Part shown: positions 26,601 through 36,132 of the stretch, one piece after another
How the letters are laid out: each line of letters starts with the position of its first letter
Numbering within the stretch: the stretch's first letter is position 1
Source: CAVTWH01 sp963850915
GTDB taxonomy: Bacteria; Actinomycetota; Actinomycetes; Mycobacteriales; Micromonosporaceae
DNA length: 64,000 nucleotides
Direction of reading: 5' to 3'
NCBI GenBank assembly: GCA_963850915.1
Contig: CAWKND010000006.1
Span: 310,001 to 374,000, forward strand
Translations under genes and position numbers: made by a program
Notes under the pieces: model-generated
Seen by the model: only the letters and a program-made list of their open reading frames with translations
What the model was told of the DNA's origin: nothing
The model's database searches: none

Positions 26601-26630
26601 TCCGGCCGGGCGGGGCCGGGTAGGCCCAGC

Positions 26631-26673
26631 TCCAGCCGACTTCGAGCCGGCGTCCAGAGGCGCTCGTCAAGGT
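26631..26673 (+). promoter_or_regulatory. SARP operator and promoter of the type II PKS operon
   Basis: Three direct repeats CTCCAGC, TTCGAGC and GTCCAGA have cores at 26631, 26642 and 26653, exactly 11 bp apart. CAAGGT at 26668-26673 begins 15 bp after the last core. The middle repeat contains the classical SARP core TCGAGC. It sits 55 bases before the aromatase/cyclase gene and back to back with the reductase-NRPS 3 site. Confidence 0.78.
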
Positions 26674-26727
26674 CAGCTCACGGATGCGCCGCACCCGGTG
26701 GACCGGTGCGGGAAGGGGCGGGGAGCC

Positions 26728-27678
26728 GTGACCAAGAACGAAGTCACCGTGGTGGAGCACAGCCTGGTGGTGCACGCCGCTGCCGAAGTGGTGTTCGAGC
26801 AGTACCTGCAGGCCCATCGGTGGCCACAGTTCTTCTCCAACGTCGTGCACGTCCAGTACGCCGAGCAGGCGTCGGACGCCGACGTCATCGAGGTGTGGGC
26901 GCTGCGCGGCCCGGATGCCGTGCGGCACTGGACTTCCCGGCGCACCGTCGACCGCGAGGGGCTGCGGGTCGCGTTCACCAACGAACCAGCGCTCCCGCCG
27001 ATGGCCGAAGCCGGCGGCGAGTGGTCCTTCGCGCCGACCGGCGACGGCGCCACCACGGTGACCGTCCGGCACGAGTTCAGTCTGCTGCCGGACGCGCCGG
27101 TCGACCCGGCGACCGTCGGCGCCGAACTCGCCAAGCACTCGACCCGCCAGCTGACCGAACTCGCCGCGGCCGCCGAGAACGCCGACACCCTCCTCGACCT
27201 GATCGTTGATTTTGAGGATCCGTTGTATGTGGGTGGTGCGGCCGAGGATGCCTGGAAGATGTTGTACGAGGCGGACAAGTGGCCGGAGCGGTTGGCGCAT
27301 GTGGCGAAGTTGACGATGACTGAGGAGGTTGCGGGTATCCAGTTTTTCGACATGGATACCACTACCTCGGATGGTCGGCCGCATACGACGCGGTCGGTGC
27401 GGGTGTGTTTGCCGTACAGCGTGATTGTGTACAAGCAGTTGCAGCCGCCGCCGTTGTTGAGTGTGCATACGGGGCATTGGCGGTTCACGCCGACTCGTGA
27501 GGGTGTGATTGTGGGTGCCCGGCACACGGTGACGATCAATCCGGAGCGGCTTGATGTGTTGGGTGCGGGGGCGACGGTGGAGGATGCCCGCCGGTACCTG
27601 CGGAAGGTGTTGAGTACCAACAGCATGGGCAACCTGCGCCTGGCCAAGGGGTACGCCGAGGAGCAGCGCGATGCCTGA
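26728..27678 (+). CDS. Didomain polyketide aromatase/cyclase (two SRPBCC domains)
   Basis: A 316-residue protein starting at GTG 26728 after GGGGCGGGGAG. Two SRPBCC domains lie in tandem: the first opens VVHAAAEVVFEQYLQAHRWPQFF, the second WKMLYEADKWPERLAHV with VCLPYSVIVYKQL. This is the didomain form that aromatises and cyclises the first ring in many type II systems. The second domain (about 27205-27590) uses a visibly different codon style (TTG, GAT, GTG, TTT) from the first and from all neighbours, suggesting a recombined segment. It is the first gene of the PKS operon and overlaps the ligase start. Confidence 0.88.
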   Translation: MTKNEVTVVEHSLVVHAAAEVVFEQYLQAHRWPQFFSNVVHVQYAEQASDADVIEVWALRGPDAVRHWTSRRTVDREGLRVAFTNEPALPPMAEAGGEWSFAPTGDGATTVTVRHEFSLLPDAPVDPATVGAELAKHSTRQLTELAAAAENADTLLDLIVDFEDPLYVGGAAEDAWKMLYEADKWPERLAHVAKLTMTEEVAGIQFFDMDTTTSDGRPHTTRSVRVCLPYSVIVYKQLQPPPLLSVHTGHWRFTPTREGVIVGARHTVTINPERLDVLGAGATVEDARRYLRKVLSTNSMGNLRLAKGYAEEQRDA

Positions 27679-29215
27679 GCCGTTGGAGCCGATGGCGTTG
27701 GGGAGTCTGCTCAGTCGCGCCGCGGCCGCCACGCCCGACCAGACCGCTGTGCGCGCCGGCGAAGCCAGCCTCACCTTCGCCCAACTCGACGCCCGGGCCG
27801 ACGCACTCGCCGCCGCACTGGTGGCCCGCATCGGCTCCGGTGGCGTCGTCGGCGTACCCGCCGTGCTCACCCTCGACTTCGCGGTCGCGTACTACGCGGT
27901 CACCCGCAGCGGCAATGTCGTGGTGACCGTGAACCCGTTCCTGCGCGAGGAGGCGCTCAGCCACATCATCGCCGCCTCCGGCATGGTGCTGCTGTTCGGT
28001 ACCCCGGACCTGGCCGGCCGGCTCAGCACCGTACTGCCGGCTCTCGCCCGCCCCGTCGATCTGGTCGCCTTCGCGCCACTCCCCGGACTCACCGCGCCGA
28101 CCGTCGACGAACTGCTCGCCGCCGCGACCGAGGCGGAACCGTCGGACGCGCCAACCGATCTGGACGCGCCCGCCGGGATCCACTTCACCAGCGGTACCAC
28201 CGGCAAGCCCAAGGGCGTACTGCTCAGCCACCGCAACCTCACCGTCAACGCGGCTCAGGTGGCGGCCGGCCACGGACTCGAACGCGGTGCGGTCGTCGTC
28301 AACCACCTGCCGACCTACCACCTGATGCACCTCAACTCCGGGGTGTACGCCGGCGTCACCCAGGTGCTCTACCCGGGCGATGACACGGTGGCCGCGATCG
28401 ACGCCGCCAACACGTACCGGGCGAGCCGCTTCTACAGCCTGCCGGTACGCCTGGCCCGGCTGGCCGCCAACCCGGCACTGGCCGACCTGAAGCTGGACAC
28501 GGTCACCGCCATCCTCTCCGGCGGTTCGGCACTGTCCCCAGGTGCCGCAACGGTGCTGGCGCAGCACTTCGGCATCGCGGTGACCCAGGGATACGGGCTG
28601 GCCGAGACGTCGCCGTTGACGCACACCGAGCGCCTCGACGCCCCGCGTACCGGCTCGGTCGGTACCACCGTGGCCGGTACGCAGTGCCGGGTGGTGGACG
28701 TAGCGGGCCGGGAGCCGGTGCCGGCCGGGGTCAACGGCGAAGTGCAGGTACGCGGACCGCAGGTGATGCGCGGCTACCTGGATCCCGCGCAGCCCACCGG
28801 AGTCGACGCCGACGGCTGGTTCTCCACGGGCGACGTCGGCTACCAGGACGCGGACGGCTACCTCTACCTCGTCGACCGGCTGAAAGACGTGTTCAAGTGC
28901 GACAACGAACTTGTCTCCCCGGCCGAGCTGGAGCGACTGCTGGACAAGCATCCTGCGGTGCGTGAGTGCGTCGTGGTCGATCATCCGGATCCGTTCCGGG
29001 GCGCGGTCGCCCACGCTTTCGTAGTCCTGGCCGATCCGGACCTGACCGAGCTGGACGCGATCCGCGAGTCGGTGAACGCGACCGTGCCGGAGTACCAGCA
29101 CCTCCGCTACCTCACCGCGGTACCGGCGATCCCGCGCTCACCCAACGGGAAGGTCCAGCGCCGCGACATCCGGGCCTGGGCACTGCGCGACGAAGCGCCC
29201 GTCCCCACGCCCTGA
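27671..29215 (+). CDS. Class I adenylate-forming acyl-CoA ligase
   Basis: A 514-residue ligase. It contains the P-loop-like FTSGTTGKPKGV, an acyl-adenylate motif in GYGLAETSPLT, the hinge region LVDRLKDVFKCDNELVSP and the catalytic lysine in SPNGKVQRRD. The size and the CoA-ligase-type hinge distinguish it from NRPS adenylation domains. Its ATG overlaps the aromatase stop by 8 bases. Similar ligases occur in aureolic-acid clusters (MtmL), where the exact role is unclear; priming with an unusual starter or activating a pathway acid are both possible. Confidence 0.85.
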   Translation: MPEPLEPMALGSLLSRAAAATPDQTAVRAGEASLTFAQLDARADALAAALVARIGSGGVVGVPAVLTLDFAVAYYAVTRSGNVVVTVNPFLREEALSHIIAASGMVLLFGTPDLAGRLSTVLPALARPVDLVAFAPLPGLTAPTVDELLAAATEAEPSDAPTDLDAPAGIHFTSGTTGKPKGVLLSHRNLTVNAAQVAAGHGLERGAVVVNHLPTYHLMHLNSGVYAGVTQVLYPGDDTVAAIDAANTYRASRFYSLPVRLARLAANPALADLKLDTVTAILSGGSALSPGAATVLAQHFGIAVTQGYGLAETSPLTHTERLDAPRTGSVGTTVAGTQCRVVDVAGREPVPAGVNGEVQVRGPQVMRGYLDPAQPTGVDADGWFSTGDVGYQDADGYLYLVDRLKDVFKCDNELVSPAELERLLDKHPAVRECVVVDHPDPFRGAVAHAFVVLADPDLTELDAIRESVNATVPEYQHLRYLTAVPAIPRSPNGKVQRRDIRAWALRDEAPVPTP

Positions 29216-29332
29216 CCGCCGCACCCGCACGCACTCTGACTACGGCACGCTGACCGCCGCACAACCGTGCCGGGCCACCGCGGCCGGCCGTCGCAAGATG
29301 CCGCCAATCCACGGAATGACAGGAGAACACCG

Positions 29333-29623
29333 ATGGTGACCTTCATCAATCAGCTGACCGTCACGGGTACCAGCGAGGAGTTCGAGCGCATCTCGGCCGG
29401 CATGAGCGAGTTCATGTCGGCCCAGCCCGGGTACCTCAACCACCGGCTGCTGCGCTCGCTGCGCCAGCCGGAGAACTACGTCGAGATCGCCGAGTGGGAG
29501 AACCCGGAGGCGCACCTGGCCGCCGTCCGCAGCGACGAGTTCCAGCAGTTCATCAAGGAGCTGGGCAAGGTCGTCGCGAAGCCCACCCCGGGCCTGTTCG
29601 AGGACGTCAAGGCCGCGCACTGA
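29333..29623 (+). CDS. ABM-domain (antibiotic biosynthesis monooxygenase) protein
   Basis: A 96-residue ferredoxin-like dimeric alpha/beta protein of the ABM family, starting at ATG 29333 after AGGAGA. Family features are FINQLTVTG at the start, QPGYLNHRLLRSL, and YVEIAEWENPEAHLAAV. These cofactor-free enzymes (ActVA-Orf6, TcmH types) oxidise anthrone or naphthacenone rings to quinones. Its place directly before a FAD monooxygenase within the PKS operon supports a role in oxidising the aglycone. Confidence 0.85.
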   Translation: MVTFINQLTVTGTSEEFERISAGMSEFMSAQPGYLNHRLLRSLRQPENYVEIAEWENPEAHLAAVRSDEFQQFIKELGKVVAKPTPGLFEDVKAAH

Positions 29624-29692
29624 CAAGCGCCAGGATGCGCTGGCGGGTAACGGTTCTGTCGGCGGGCGACCGCTAGAGGAAAGGCGAGAGCG

Positions 29693-31411
29693 ATGACCAC
29701 ACCGATCCAGGTACTGATTGCCGGTGCCGGGCCGGTCGGCCTGACCGCGGCGTACGAGCTGACCCGGCGGGGGGTACCGGTACGCGTGATCGACGCCGCC
29801 TCCGGCCCCGCCGTCACCAGCCGCGCCATCGCCACCCACGCGCGCACCTTGGAGACCTACGACCAGATGGGCGTACTGGACGGCATCCTCGCGGCCGGCC
29901 AGCGCCTCGAAGGCTTCACGATGTTCAACAACGGCAAGCGGTTGGTACGCCTGGACGCCGACTACTCCAGCAACCCGACCGCCTACCCGTACACGCTGAG
30001 CATCGAGCAGACCAGTACCGAGGCGGTGCTGCGGGACGCGCTGTCGACACTGGGTGTGCAGGTCGAGTGGGGGCGGCGCCTCACCGACCTGTGCCAGACC
30101 GAGACCGGCGTGCAGGCAGTCGTCCAGTGCGTCGCCGAGCCCGACTCGGAGCTGATCACCGTACCCTGGCTGATCGGCTGCGACGGCGGCCACAGTACCG
30201 TCCGGAAACTGCTGCAGCTGCCGCTGATCGGCGACTCCAACGACACCTGGCTACTGGCCGACGCGACGGTCACGGTGGACCTGCCGCGCAACAGCCTCTA
30301 CTGGATCCGGGTCGGTACCGGCACGATGATGCTGGTACCCCTGCCGGGCGAGGACCGCTGGCGACTGCTCGACACCGTCGATGTCAGGACCGACGGTACC
30401 CCCGACGAGATCGCCGCCCGATTCGCCGGCAAGCTCGCCCGCGGCCTCGGTCGGCCGGTCGAGGTGGGTACCCCCAGTTGGATTTCGGTCTTCACCGCCC
30501 AGCAGCGGATGGTGCCCGCGATGCGCTCGGGCCGCGTACTGGTCGCCGGCGACGCCGCACACGTACACAGCCCGGCCTCCGGACAGGGCATGAACACCGG
30601 CATCCAGGAGGCGTACAACCTCGCCTGGAAGCTGGCTCTGGTGGTACAGGGCCACGCGAGCGCCGACCTGCTGGACAGCTACGAGGCCGAGCGGGTACCG
30701 ATCGGCCGGGCGCTGCTCAGCTCCACCAAACAGGCCACCACGCTGGTCGCGCTGCGCAACGCGATGGCCGGCATCGGCCTGCCGGTCTTCTTCGGCATCG
30801 TGCGCAACTTCCGCCCGCTGCGCGCGAAAATCCAGAACGGCATCCTCGGCCAGATGTCCGCGCTCACCCTCGGCTACCCGGACAGCCCGGCCACATCGCC
30901 CGGAGAGCGGGCCCAGCCGGCGCCGGGTACCCGACTGACCGCCGGATACCGCTACGGCGACCCGGTACCCGCGTGGCCAGCGCTCGTCGACGAACTGCGC
31001 GACCCGCGCTTCACCCTGCTCGTCTTCGGTGCCGACGTGGACACGGACGTGGCAGCCGTGGCGGCCCGGGCGGTGACGGCCTACGGCGACTGGTTGTCGG
31101 TCCGCACCGTTGACCCGGTCGGCGCCGACTGCGTCGCCGGTGCGCTGCCACTTGCCGACCCCGGCGCGCAACTGGCCGCCAGCCTCGGTGCGAGCCGGGC
31201 CAGCTGGCTGCTGGTCCGCCCGGACGGGTACCTGGCCGCACGCGGTACCCGGCTGAACGTTGCCGCGCTGCATGGTGCCGTCGCCCGGGTCAACGCCCGC
31301 CTCGCGGAGCCGGACAGGGCCATCCCGAGCGCGACTCCAGCGGCATCGTCCACTGTGGAGAGTGCGGATGAGGTCGAGCCGGCTCCGCCGGCCACGGTTG
31401 GGGGGCAGTGA
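29693..31411 (+). CDS. FAD-dependent aromatic polyketide monooxygenase
   Basis: A 572-residue class A flavoprotein hydroxylase. It has the FAD motif GAGPVGLTAAYELTRRG, the DG motif in LIGCDGGHSTVR and the GD motif in VLVAGDAAHVHSPASGQGMNTG. The long C-terminal region has the thioredoxin-like fold seen in PgaE/RdmE/OxyS-type enzymes. These hydroxylate the polyketide ring, often in angucycline and anthracycline pathways. The stop overlaps the KS-alpha start (TGATG). A Ser/Glu-rich tail of about 20 residues ends the protein. Confidence 0.9.
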   Translation: MTTPIQVLIAGAGPVGLTAAYELTRRGVPVRVIDAASGPAVTSRAIATHARTLETYDQMGVLDGILAAGQRLEGFTMFNNGKRLVRLDADYSSNPTAYPYTLSIEQTSTEAVLRDALSTLGVQVEWGRRLTDLCQTETGVQAVVQCVAEPDSELITVPWLIGCDGGHSTVRKLLQLPLIGDSNDTWLLADATVTVDLPRNSLYWIRVGTGTMMLVPLPGEDRWRLLDTVDVRTDGTPDEIAARFAGKLARGLGRPVEVGTPSWISVFTAQQRMVPAMRSGRVLVAGDAAHVHSPASGQGMNTGIQEAYNLAWKLALVVQGHASADLLDSYEAERVPIGRALLSSTKQATTLVALRNAMAGIGLPVFFGIVRNFRPLRAKIQNGILGQMSALTLGYPDSPATSPGERAQPAPGTRLTAGYRYGDPVPAWPALVDELRDPRFTLLVFGADVDTDVAAVAARAVTAYGDWLSVRTVDPVGADCVAGALPLADPGAQLAASLGASRASWLLVRPDGYLAARGTRLNVAALHGAVARVNARLAEPDRAIPSATPAASSTVESADEVEPAPPATVGGQ

Positions 31412-32682
31412 TGTCAGGGCGGCGGGTAGCCATCACCGGACTGGGCGTGGCGGCGCCCGGTGGCATCGGTACCAAGAACTTCTGGAGCCAGATCGTCGAG
31501 GGGCGCACCGCGACCCGGACCATTTCGCTCTTCGACGCCAGCCCGTTCCGCTCCCGGGTGGCCGCCGAGTGTGACTTCGATCCGGTGGCCGAAGGGCTTG
31601 CGCCGCAAGAGATCCGCCGGATGGACCGGGCCGCGCAGTTGGCCGTGGTGACGCTGCGCGAAGCCATCACCGACAGCGGCCTGGAGCTGGAGCGGCTGGA
31701 CCCGCGCCGGATCGGTGTTGCCGTGGGCAGCGCGGTCGGCTGCAGTACCAGCCTGGAAGAGGAGTACGTGGTGGTGAGCAACGGCGGCCAGCAGTGGCTG
31801 GTCGACCACCGCTACGCCGTCCAGCACCTCTACGAACAGTTCATCCCCAGTTCGCTGGCGACCGAGGTGGCCTGGGCGGCCGGCGCCGAGGGACCGGCCC
31901 GGGTCATCTCCACCGGCTGCACCTCCGGCCTGGACGCGCTCGGGCACGCCTGCGACCTGATCCGCGAAGGCAGCGCCGACGTGGTACTCGCGGGCGCGAC
32001 CGAGGCGCCGATCACGCCGATCACGGTCGCCTGCTTCGACGCCATCAAGGCCACCTCGCCGCGCAACGACGACCCGGAGCACGCCTCCCGCCCGTTCGAC
32101 CGCAGCCGCAACGGGTTCGTGCTCGGCGAGGGCGCCGCGCTCATGGTGCTGGAGGAGCTGAGCCAGGCGGAGGCTCGCGGCGCGCACATCTACGCCGAGA
32201 TCGCCGGCTTCGCCACCCGCTCCAACGCCTACCACATGACCGGCCTGCGCCCGGACGGCCGGGAAATGGCGGCCGCCATCGACGCGGCGCTCGCGATGGC
32301 CGGCGTGGCGCCGGAGCGCATCGACTACATCAACGCGCACGGCTCCGGTACCAAGCAGAACGACCGGCACGAGACGGCGGCGTTCAAGCGCAGCCTCGGC
32401 GAACACGCATACCGGACCCCGGTCAGCTCCATCAAGTCGATGGTCGGCCACTCGCTCGGCGCCATCGGCTCCATCGAGGCCGCCGCATGCGCCCTCGCAC
32501 TCGAACACGGCGTGGTACCGCCCACCGCCAACCTGCACGAGCCCGACCCCGAGTGCGACCTGGACTACGTACCGCTGGTAGCCCGGGAACGGCAACTGGA
32601 CGCGGTACTCACCGTCGGCAGCGGCTTCGGCGGCTTCCAGAGCGCCATGGTCCTGACCAAGCCGGGGAGTGTGCGGCGATGA
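31411..32682 (+). CDS. Type II PKS ketosynthase alpha
   Basis: A 423-residue KS-alpha. The nucleophile is in STGCTSGLDALG, and the catalytic histidines are in NAHGSGTKQND and SMVGHSLGAIGS. It condenses malonyl-ACP units with the adjacent chain length factor. ATG 31411 is preferred over the overlapping GTG 31408. The stop overlaps the CLF start (ATGA), as is usual for the KS/CLF heterodimer. Confidence 0.95.
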   Translation: MSGRRVAITGLGVAAPGGIGTKNFWSQIVEGRTATRTISLFDASPFRSRVAAECDFDPVAEGLAPQEIRRMDRAAQLAVVTLREAITDSGLELERLDPRRIGVAVGSAVGCSTSLEEEYVVVSNGGQQWLVDHRYAVQHLYEQFIPSSLATEVAWAAGAEGPARVISTGCTSGLDALGHACDLIREGSADVVLAGATEAPITPITVACFDAIKATSPRNDDPEHASRPFDRSRNGFVLGEGAALMVLEELSQAEARGAHIYAEIAGFATRSNAYHMTGLRPDGREMAAAIDAALAMAGVAPERIDYINAHGSGTKQNDRHETAAFKRSLGEHAYRTPVSSIKSMVGHSLGAIGSIEAAACALALEHGVVPPTANLHEPDPECDLDYVPLVARERQLDAVLTVGSGFGGFQSAMVLTKPGSVRR

Positions 32683-33896
32683 CAACGGCGGTCGTCACCG
32701 GCCTGGGAGTTGCCGCCCCCAACGGCCTGGGCGTCGAGGCCTACTGGCAGGCGACCCTCAACGGCACCAGCGGCATCGCCCGGATCGGCCGCTTCGACCC
32801 GACCCAGTACCCGGCGCAGCTGGCCGGCGAGGTACCCGGATTCGTTGCCGAGGACCATCTTCCGGCCCGGCTGCTGCCACAGACCGATCCGATGACCCGG
32901 CTGGCCCTCGCCGCCTCCGACTGGGCTCTCGCCGACGCCGGCCTGGATCCGGCCGCCACCCCCGAATTCGACATGGGCGTGGTCACGGCGAGCAGCTCCG
33001 GCGGGTTCGAGTTCGGCCAGCGGGAACTGGAGAACCTGTGGTCCAAGGGCGGCCAGTACGTCAGCGCCTACCAGTCCTTCGCCTGGTTCTACGCGGTGAA
33101 CACCGGCCAGATCTCGATCCGGCACGGGATGCGTGGCCCCAGTGGCGTTGTCGTCAGCGACCAGGCCGGCGGACTCGACGCGGTGGCCCAGGCGCGACGC
33201 AACGTCCGGCAGGGTACCCCCGTCATGGTGACCGGCGGCGTGGACAGCTCGCTCTGCCCGTGGAGCTGGGTGGCGCACCTGTCCGGTGGCTGGCTCAGTA
33301 CCCAGCCCGACCCGGCACGCGCCTTCCTTCCCTTCGACACCAAGGCATCCGGGTACGTACCCGGTGAGGGCGGCGCGATCGTGGTCGTCGAGGATCTCGA
33401 CGGGGCGCGGCAGCGCGGTGCCCGGCAGATCTACGGCACCATCGCCGGGTACGCCGCCAGTTTCGACCCGCGCCCGGGTTCGGGACGGGAGCCCAACCTG
33501 CGGTACACCATCGAGACAGCGCTGGCCGACGCGGGCTGCGCGCCCGCCGACGTGCAAGTGGTGTTCGCGGACGCCTACGGGGTACCCGAGCTGGATGCGG
33601 TGGAGGCGCGGGCAATCCGCGACGTCTTCGGCCCCGGCGGGGTACCGGTCACCGCGCCGAAGACGATGACCGGCCGGCTCTACGCGGGCGGTGCGGCCCT
33701 GGATCTGGCGACGGCGCTGCTGACCATCCGCGACGGGGTGATCCCGCCGACCATCAACGTCACCGAACTGCCCGGCGACTGCGACATCGACCTCGTCCTC
33801 GGCGGAGCACGCGAAGCACACGTCGACACCGCGCTGATTCTGGCCCGCGGCAAGGGCGGCTTCAACGCCGCGATGGTACTCACCCGCACCCGTTGA
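32679..33896 (+). CDS. Type II PKS chain length factor (KS-beta)
   Basis: A 405-residue KS-like protein in which the active-site cysteine is replaced by glutamine (VVVSDQAGGLDAVAQA), the hallmark of a CLF. It pairs with KS-alpha and sets chain length; the length cannot be read by eye. It is followed after 66 bases by the ACP gene. Confidence 0.95.
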   Translation: MTTAVVTGLGVAAPNGLGVEAYWQATLNGTSGIARIGRFDPTQYPAQLAGEVPGFVAEDHLPARLLPQTDPMTRLALAASDWALADAGLDPAATPEFDMGVVTASSSGGFEFGQRELENLWSKGGQYVSAYQSFAWFYAVNTGQISIRHGMRGPSGVVVSDQAGGLDAVAQARRNVRQGTPVMVTGGVDSSLCPWSWVAHLSGGWLSTQPDPARAFLPFDTKASGYVPGEGGAIVVVEDLDGARQRGARQIYGTIAGYAASFDPRPGSGREPNLRYTIETALADAGCAPADVQVVFADAYGVPELDAVEARAIRDVFGPGGVPVTAPKTMTGRLYAGGAALDLATALLTIRDGVIPPTINVTELPGDCDIDLVLGGAREAHVDTALILARGKGGFNAAMVLTRTR

Positions 33897-33962
33897 CCAG
33901 CTCGTTGACCACAGCCACGCACCCGGCAGACCCGCCGGGCGGAGACCCCTCGGAGGCCTGAC

Positions 33963-34220
33963 ATGCAACAGTTCACGGTGGACGACCTGGACCGGATCGT
34001 CCGGGCGAGCGCGGGCGAGGACTGCCCGGCGATCAACGACGCACTGCTCGACGTGCCCTTCCAGGACTTCGGCCTGGACTCGCTGGCGATGCTGGAGACG
34101 GTCAGCCGGATCAGCCGCGAGTTCGGCGCGCCACTCGCCGACGACGTGGCCACCGAGGCGGCCACGCCACGCATCATGCTGTCGACGGTGAACGAGGCGA
34201 TCTCCCGTGCGGCCGCCTGA
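33963..34220 (+). CDS. Type II PKS acyl carrier protein
   Basis: An 85-residue ACP. The phosphopantetheine site is FGLDSLAMLE, and the helical layout (VDDLDRIVRASAGED at the start) is that of aromatic PKS carriers. Together with KS-alpha and CLF it completes the minimal PKS. It overlaps the start of the carboxylase gene by 14 bases. Confidence 0.94.
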   Translation: MQQFTVDDLDRIVRASAGEDCPAINDALLDVPFQDFGLDSLAMLETVSRISREFGAPLADDVATEAATPRIMLSTVNEAISRAAA

Positions 34221-36132
34221 CGCATCCGGGGAAGGGCCAAAACCCTTGGGGGGTACCGCCACCGTCGCGCCGCCCGCCGCCCCTGGTGAGGCTGGACCGG
34301 ACTGGGTACTGTGCCCCGGCTGCAAAACCGTGCTCTACGGCAAGCGGCTGCGCCGCAATCAGGGCGTCTGCCCGGACTGTGGACACCACGGCCGGATCGG
34401 CGCCCGGGAACGGATCGCGCAGCTGCTCGACCCCGGGTACGCCCTGCTCGACCCGCCGCCAGCCGGGGTGGACGATCCGCTGGGCTTTGTCGACCGGGTC
34501 CCGTACCCGGTCCGGCTGGCCAAGGCGCGCAAGGCAACCGGGCTCGACGAAGCGGCCCTGTGCGCCCGCGGCACCATCGAGGGGTACCCGGTAGTGGTGG
34601 CCGCCATGGACTTCGACTTCATGGGCGGCAGCCTCGGCTGCGCCGTCGGTGACCTCATCGTCGCCGCCGCCCGTACAGCGCTCGAGGAGCGCACGCCGCT
34701 GCTGCTGGTACCCGCCTCGGGTGGCGCCCGGATGCAGGAGGGCGCGCTCTCCCTGATGCAGCTGGCGCGTACCAGCCAGGCGCTGGCCGAGCTGGACGAG
34801 CACGGCATCATGACCATCTCGCTGATCACCGACCCGACCTTCGGGGGAGTGGCCGCCTCGTTCGCCACCCTCTGCGACGTGATCGTGGCGGAGCCCAAGG
34901 CGCGCATGGGCTTCGCCGGCCGCCGGGTGATCGAGCAGACCATCCGCCAGTCTCTGCCGCCGGGCTTCCAGACCGCCGAGTTTCTGCTCGCCCACGGTCT
35001 GATCGACGCCGTCTGGCCACGCACGATGCTACGCAAACCGTTGGCGCTGCTGCTCTCCGTGGCGCACAGCCGGAACGGAACGGACAGTTGGGTCGATCCA
35101 GCCGGCCCGGCTGGCTCCGCCGCCCCGGTGGGCTCTGCTGCTCCGGTTGGCTCCGCCCCTCGGGTTGGCTCTGCCGGGCCGGTTGGCTCCGCAGATCTGG
35201 GCGGCTCCGCAGCGCCGGCCGGTTCCGTCGTCCGGCTTGGTGTGGTCGATCCGGTAGATCCGGTCGAAGACTCCGTCGACTCGTTGGCTGAAAGCGTTGC
35301 GGCGCCGGCATCCTCCGGCTGGGCGATCGTCCGGCGCGCCCGGCACATCGGCCGACCCACCACGCTCGACTACATCAGCCTGCTGCTGGATGACTTCGAG
35401 GAGCTGCACGGCGACCGGCTCGGCGAGGACTGCTCGGCGATCGTCGGCGGCGTCGGCGTTCTGGGCGGCCGCCGGCTGGTGGTGATCGGGCACCAGAAGG
35501 GGCACGGCCCCGCCGAACTGGCGGTACGCAACTTCGGCATGGCCTCGCCCGGCGGGTACCGCAAGGCGGCCCGGTTGATGCGACTGGCCGCGAAGCTCGG
35601 CGCGCCGGTACTCACGCTCGTGGACACCCCCGGTGCGCACCCGGGACTGGAGGCGGAGAAGCACGGGCAGGCCATCGCCATAGCCGAGAACCTCCGGCTG
35701 ATGTCCGCCCTGCCGGTACCCGTCGTCTCGGTCATCACCGGCGAGGGCGGCAGCGGCGGCGCGCTCGGGCTGGCCGTGGCCAACACCGTACTCATCTGCG
35801 AGAACGCCGTGTACTCCGTGATCACGCCGGAGGGCTGCGCGGCGATCCTGTGGAACGACCCGTCGGCCGCGCCACTCGCCGCCGCCGAATTGCGGCTGAG
35901 CGCGCCGGAACTGCTGCGTCTCGGAGTGGTGGACGGGGTGGTCCCCGAGCCGACCGGTGGAGCCGAGAACGACCACCCGCTCGCCGCCCGGTACCTCGGC
36001 GAGGCGGTGGGACGGGCCTTCGACCAACTGGCCGGGCTCTCCGGGGCTGGCCTGGTGGCGCACCGGCGGACACGGTTTGACAGCTTCGGACGGGTCGAAC
36101 GGACCCCAGTCGGGCAAGGAGCGAGCGCATGA
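34207..36132 (+). CDS. Acetyl-CoA carboxylase carboxyltransferase, fused beta-alpha (AccD-AccA)
   Basis: A 641-residue fusion of the two carboxyltransferase subunits, starting at GTG 34207 within the end of the ACP gene. The N-terminal half is AccD-like: a Cys4 zinc ribbon (CPGCKTVLYGKRL...CPDCG) and MGGSLGCAVGD, PASGGARMQEGAL. The C-terminal half is AccA-like: LLLDDFEELHGDRLGEDC and LVDTPGAHPGLEAE. They are joined by about 80 residues of Pro-Val-Gly-Ser-Ala repeats. It makes malonyl-CoA from carboxybiotin, feeding the PKS, and forms a dedicated carboxylase with the next two genes. Confidence 0.92.
   Translation: MRPPDASGEGPKPLGGTATVAPPAAPGEAGPDWVLCPGCKTVLYGKRLRRNQGVCPDCGHHGRIGARERIAQLLDPGYALLDPPPAGVDDPLGFVDRVPYPVRLAKARKATGLDEAALCARGTIEGYPVVVAAMDFDFMGGSLGCAVGDLIVAAARTALEERTPLLLVPASGGARMQEGALSLMQLARTSQALAELDEHGIMTISLITDPTFGGVAASFATLCDVIVAEPKARMGFAGRRVIEQTIRQSLPPGFQTAEFLLAHGLIDAVWPRTMLRKPLALLLSVAHSRNGTDSWVDPAGPAGSAAPVGSAAPVGSAPRVGSAGPVGSADLGGSAAPAGSVVRLGVVDPVDPVEDSVDSLAESVAAPASSGWAIVRRARHIGRPTTLDYISLLLDDFEELHGDRLGEDCSAIVGGVGVLGGRRLVVIGHQKGHGPAELAVRNFGMASPGGYRKAARLMRLAAKLGAPVLTLVDTPGAHPGLEAEKHGQAIAIAENLRLMSALPVPVVSVITGEGGSGGALGLAVANTVLICENAVYSVITPEGCAAILWNDPSAAPLAAAELRLSAPELLRLGVVDGVVPEPTGGAENDHPLAARYLGEAVGRAFDQLAGLSGAGLVAHRRTRFDSFGRVERTPVGQGASA
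35107..35232. repeat. Seven degenerate 18-bp repeats in the carboxylase linker
   Basis: Seven in-frame copies of an 18-bp unit (CCGGTTGGCTCCGCCxxx) encode PVGSAx-type hexapeptides between the AccD and AccA halves. Copies differ mostly at the last codon and at third positions. The stretch is likely a flexible tether that lengthens by slippage. Confidence 0.8.
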
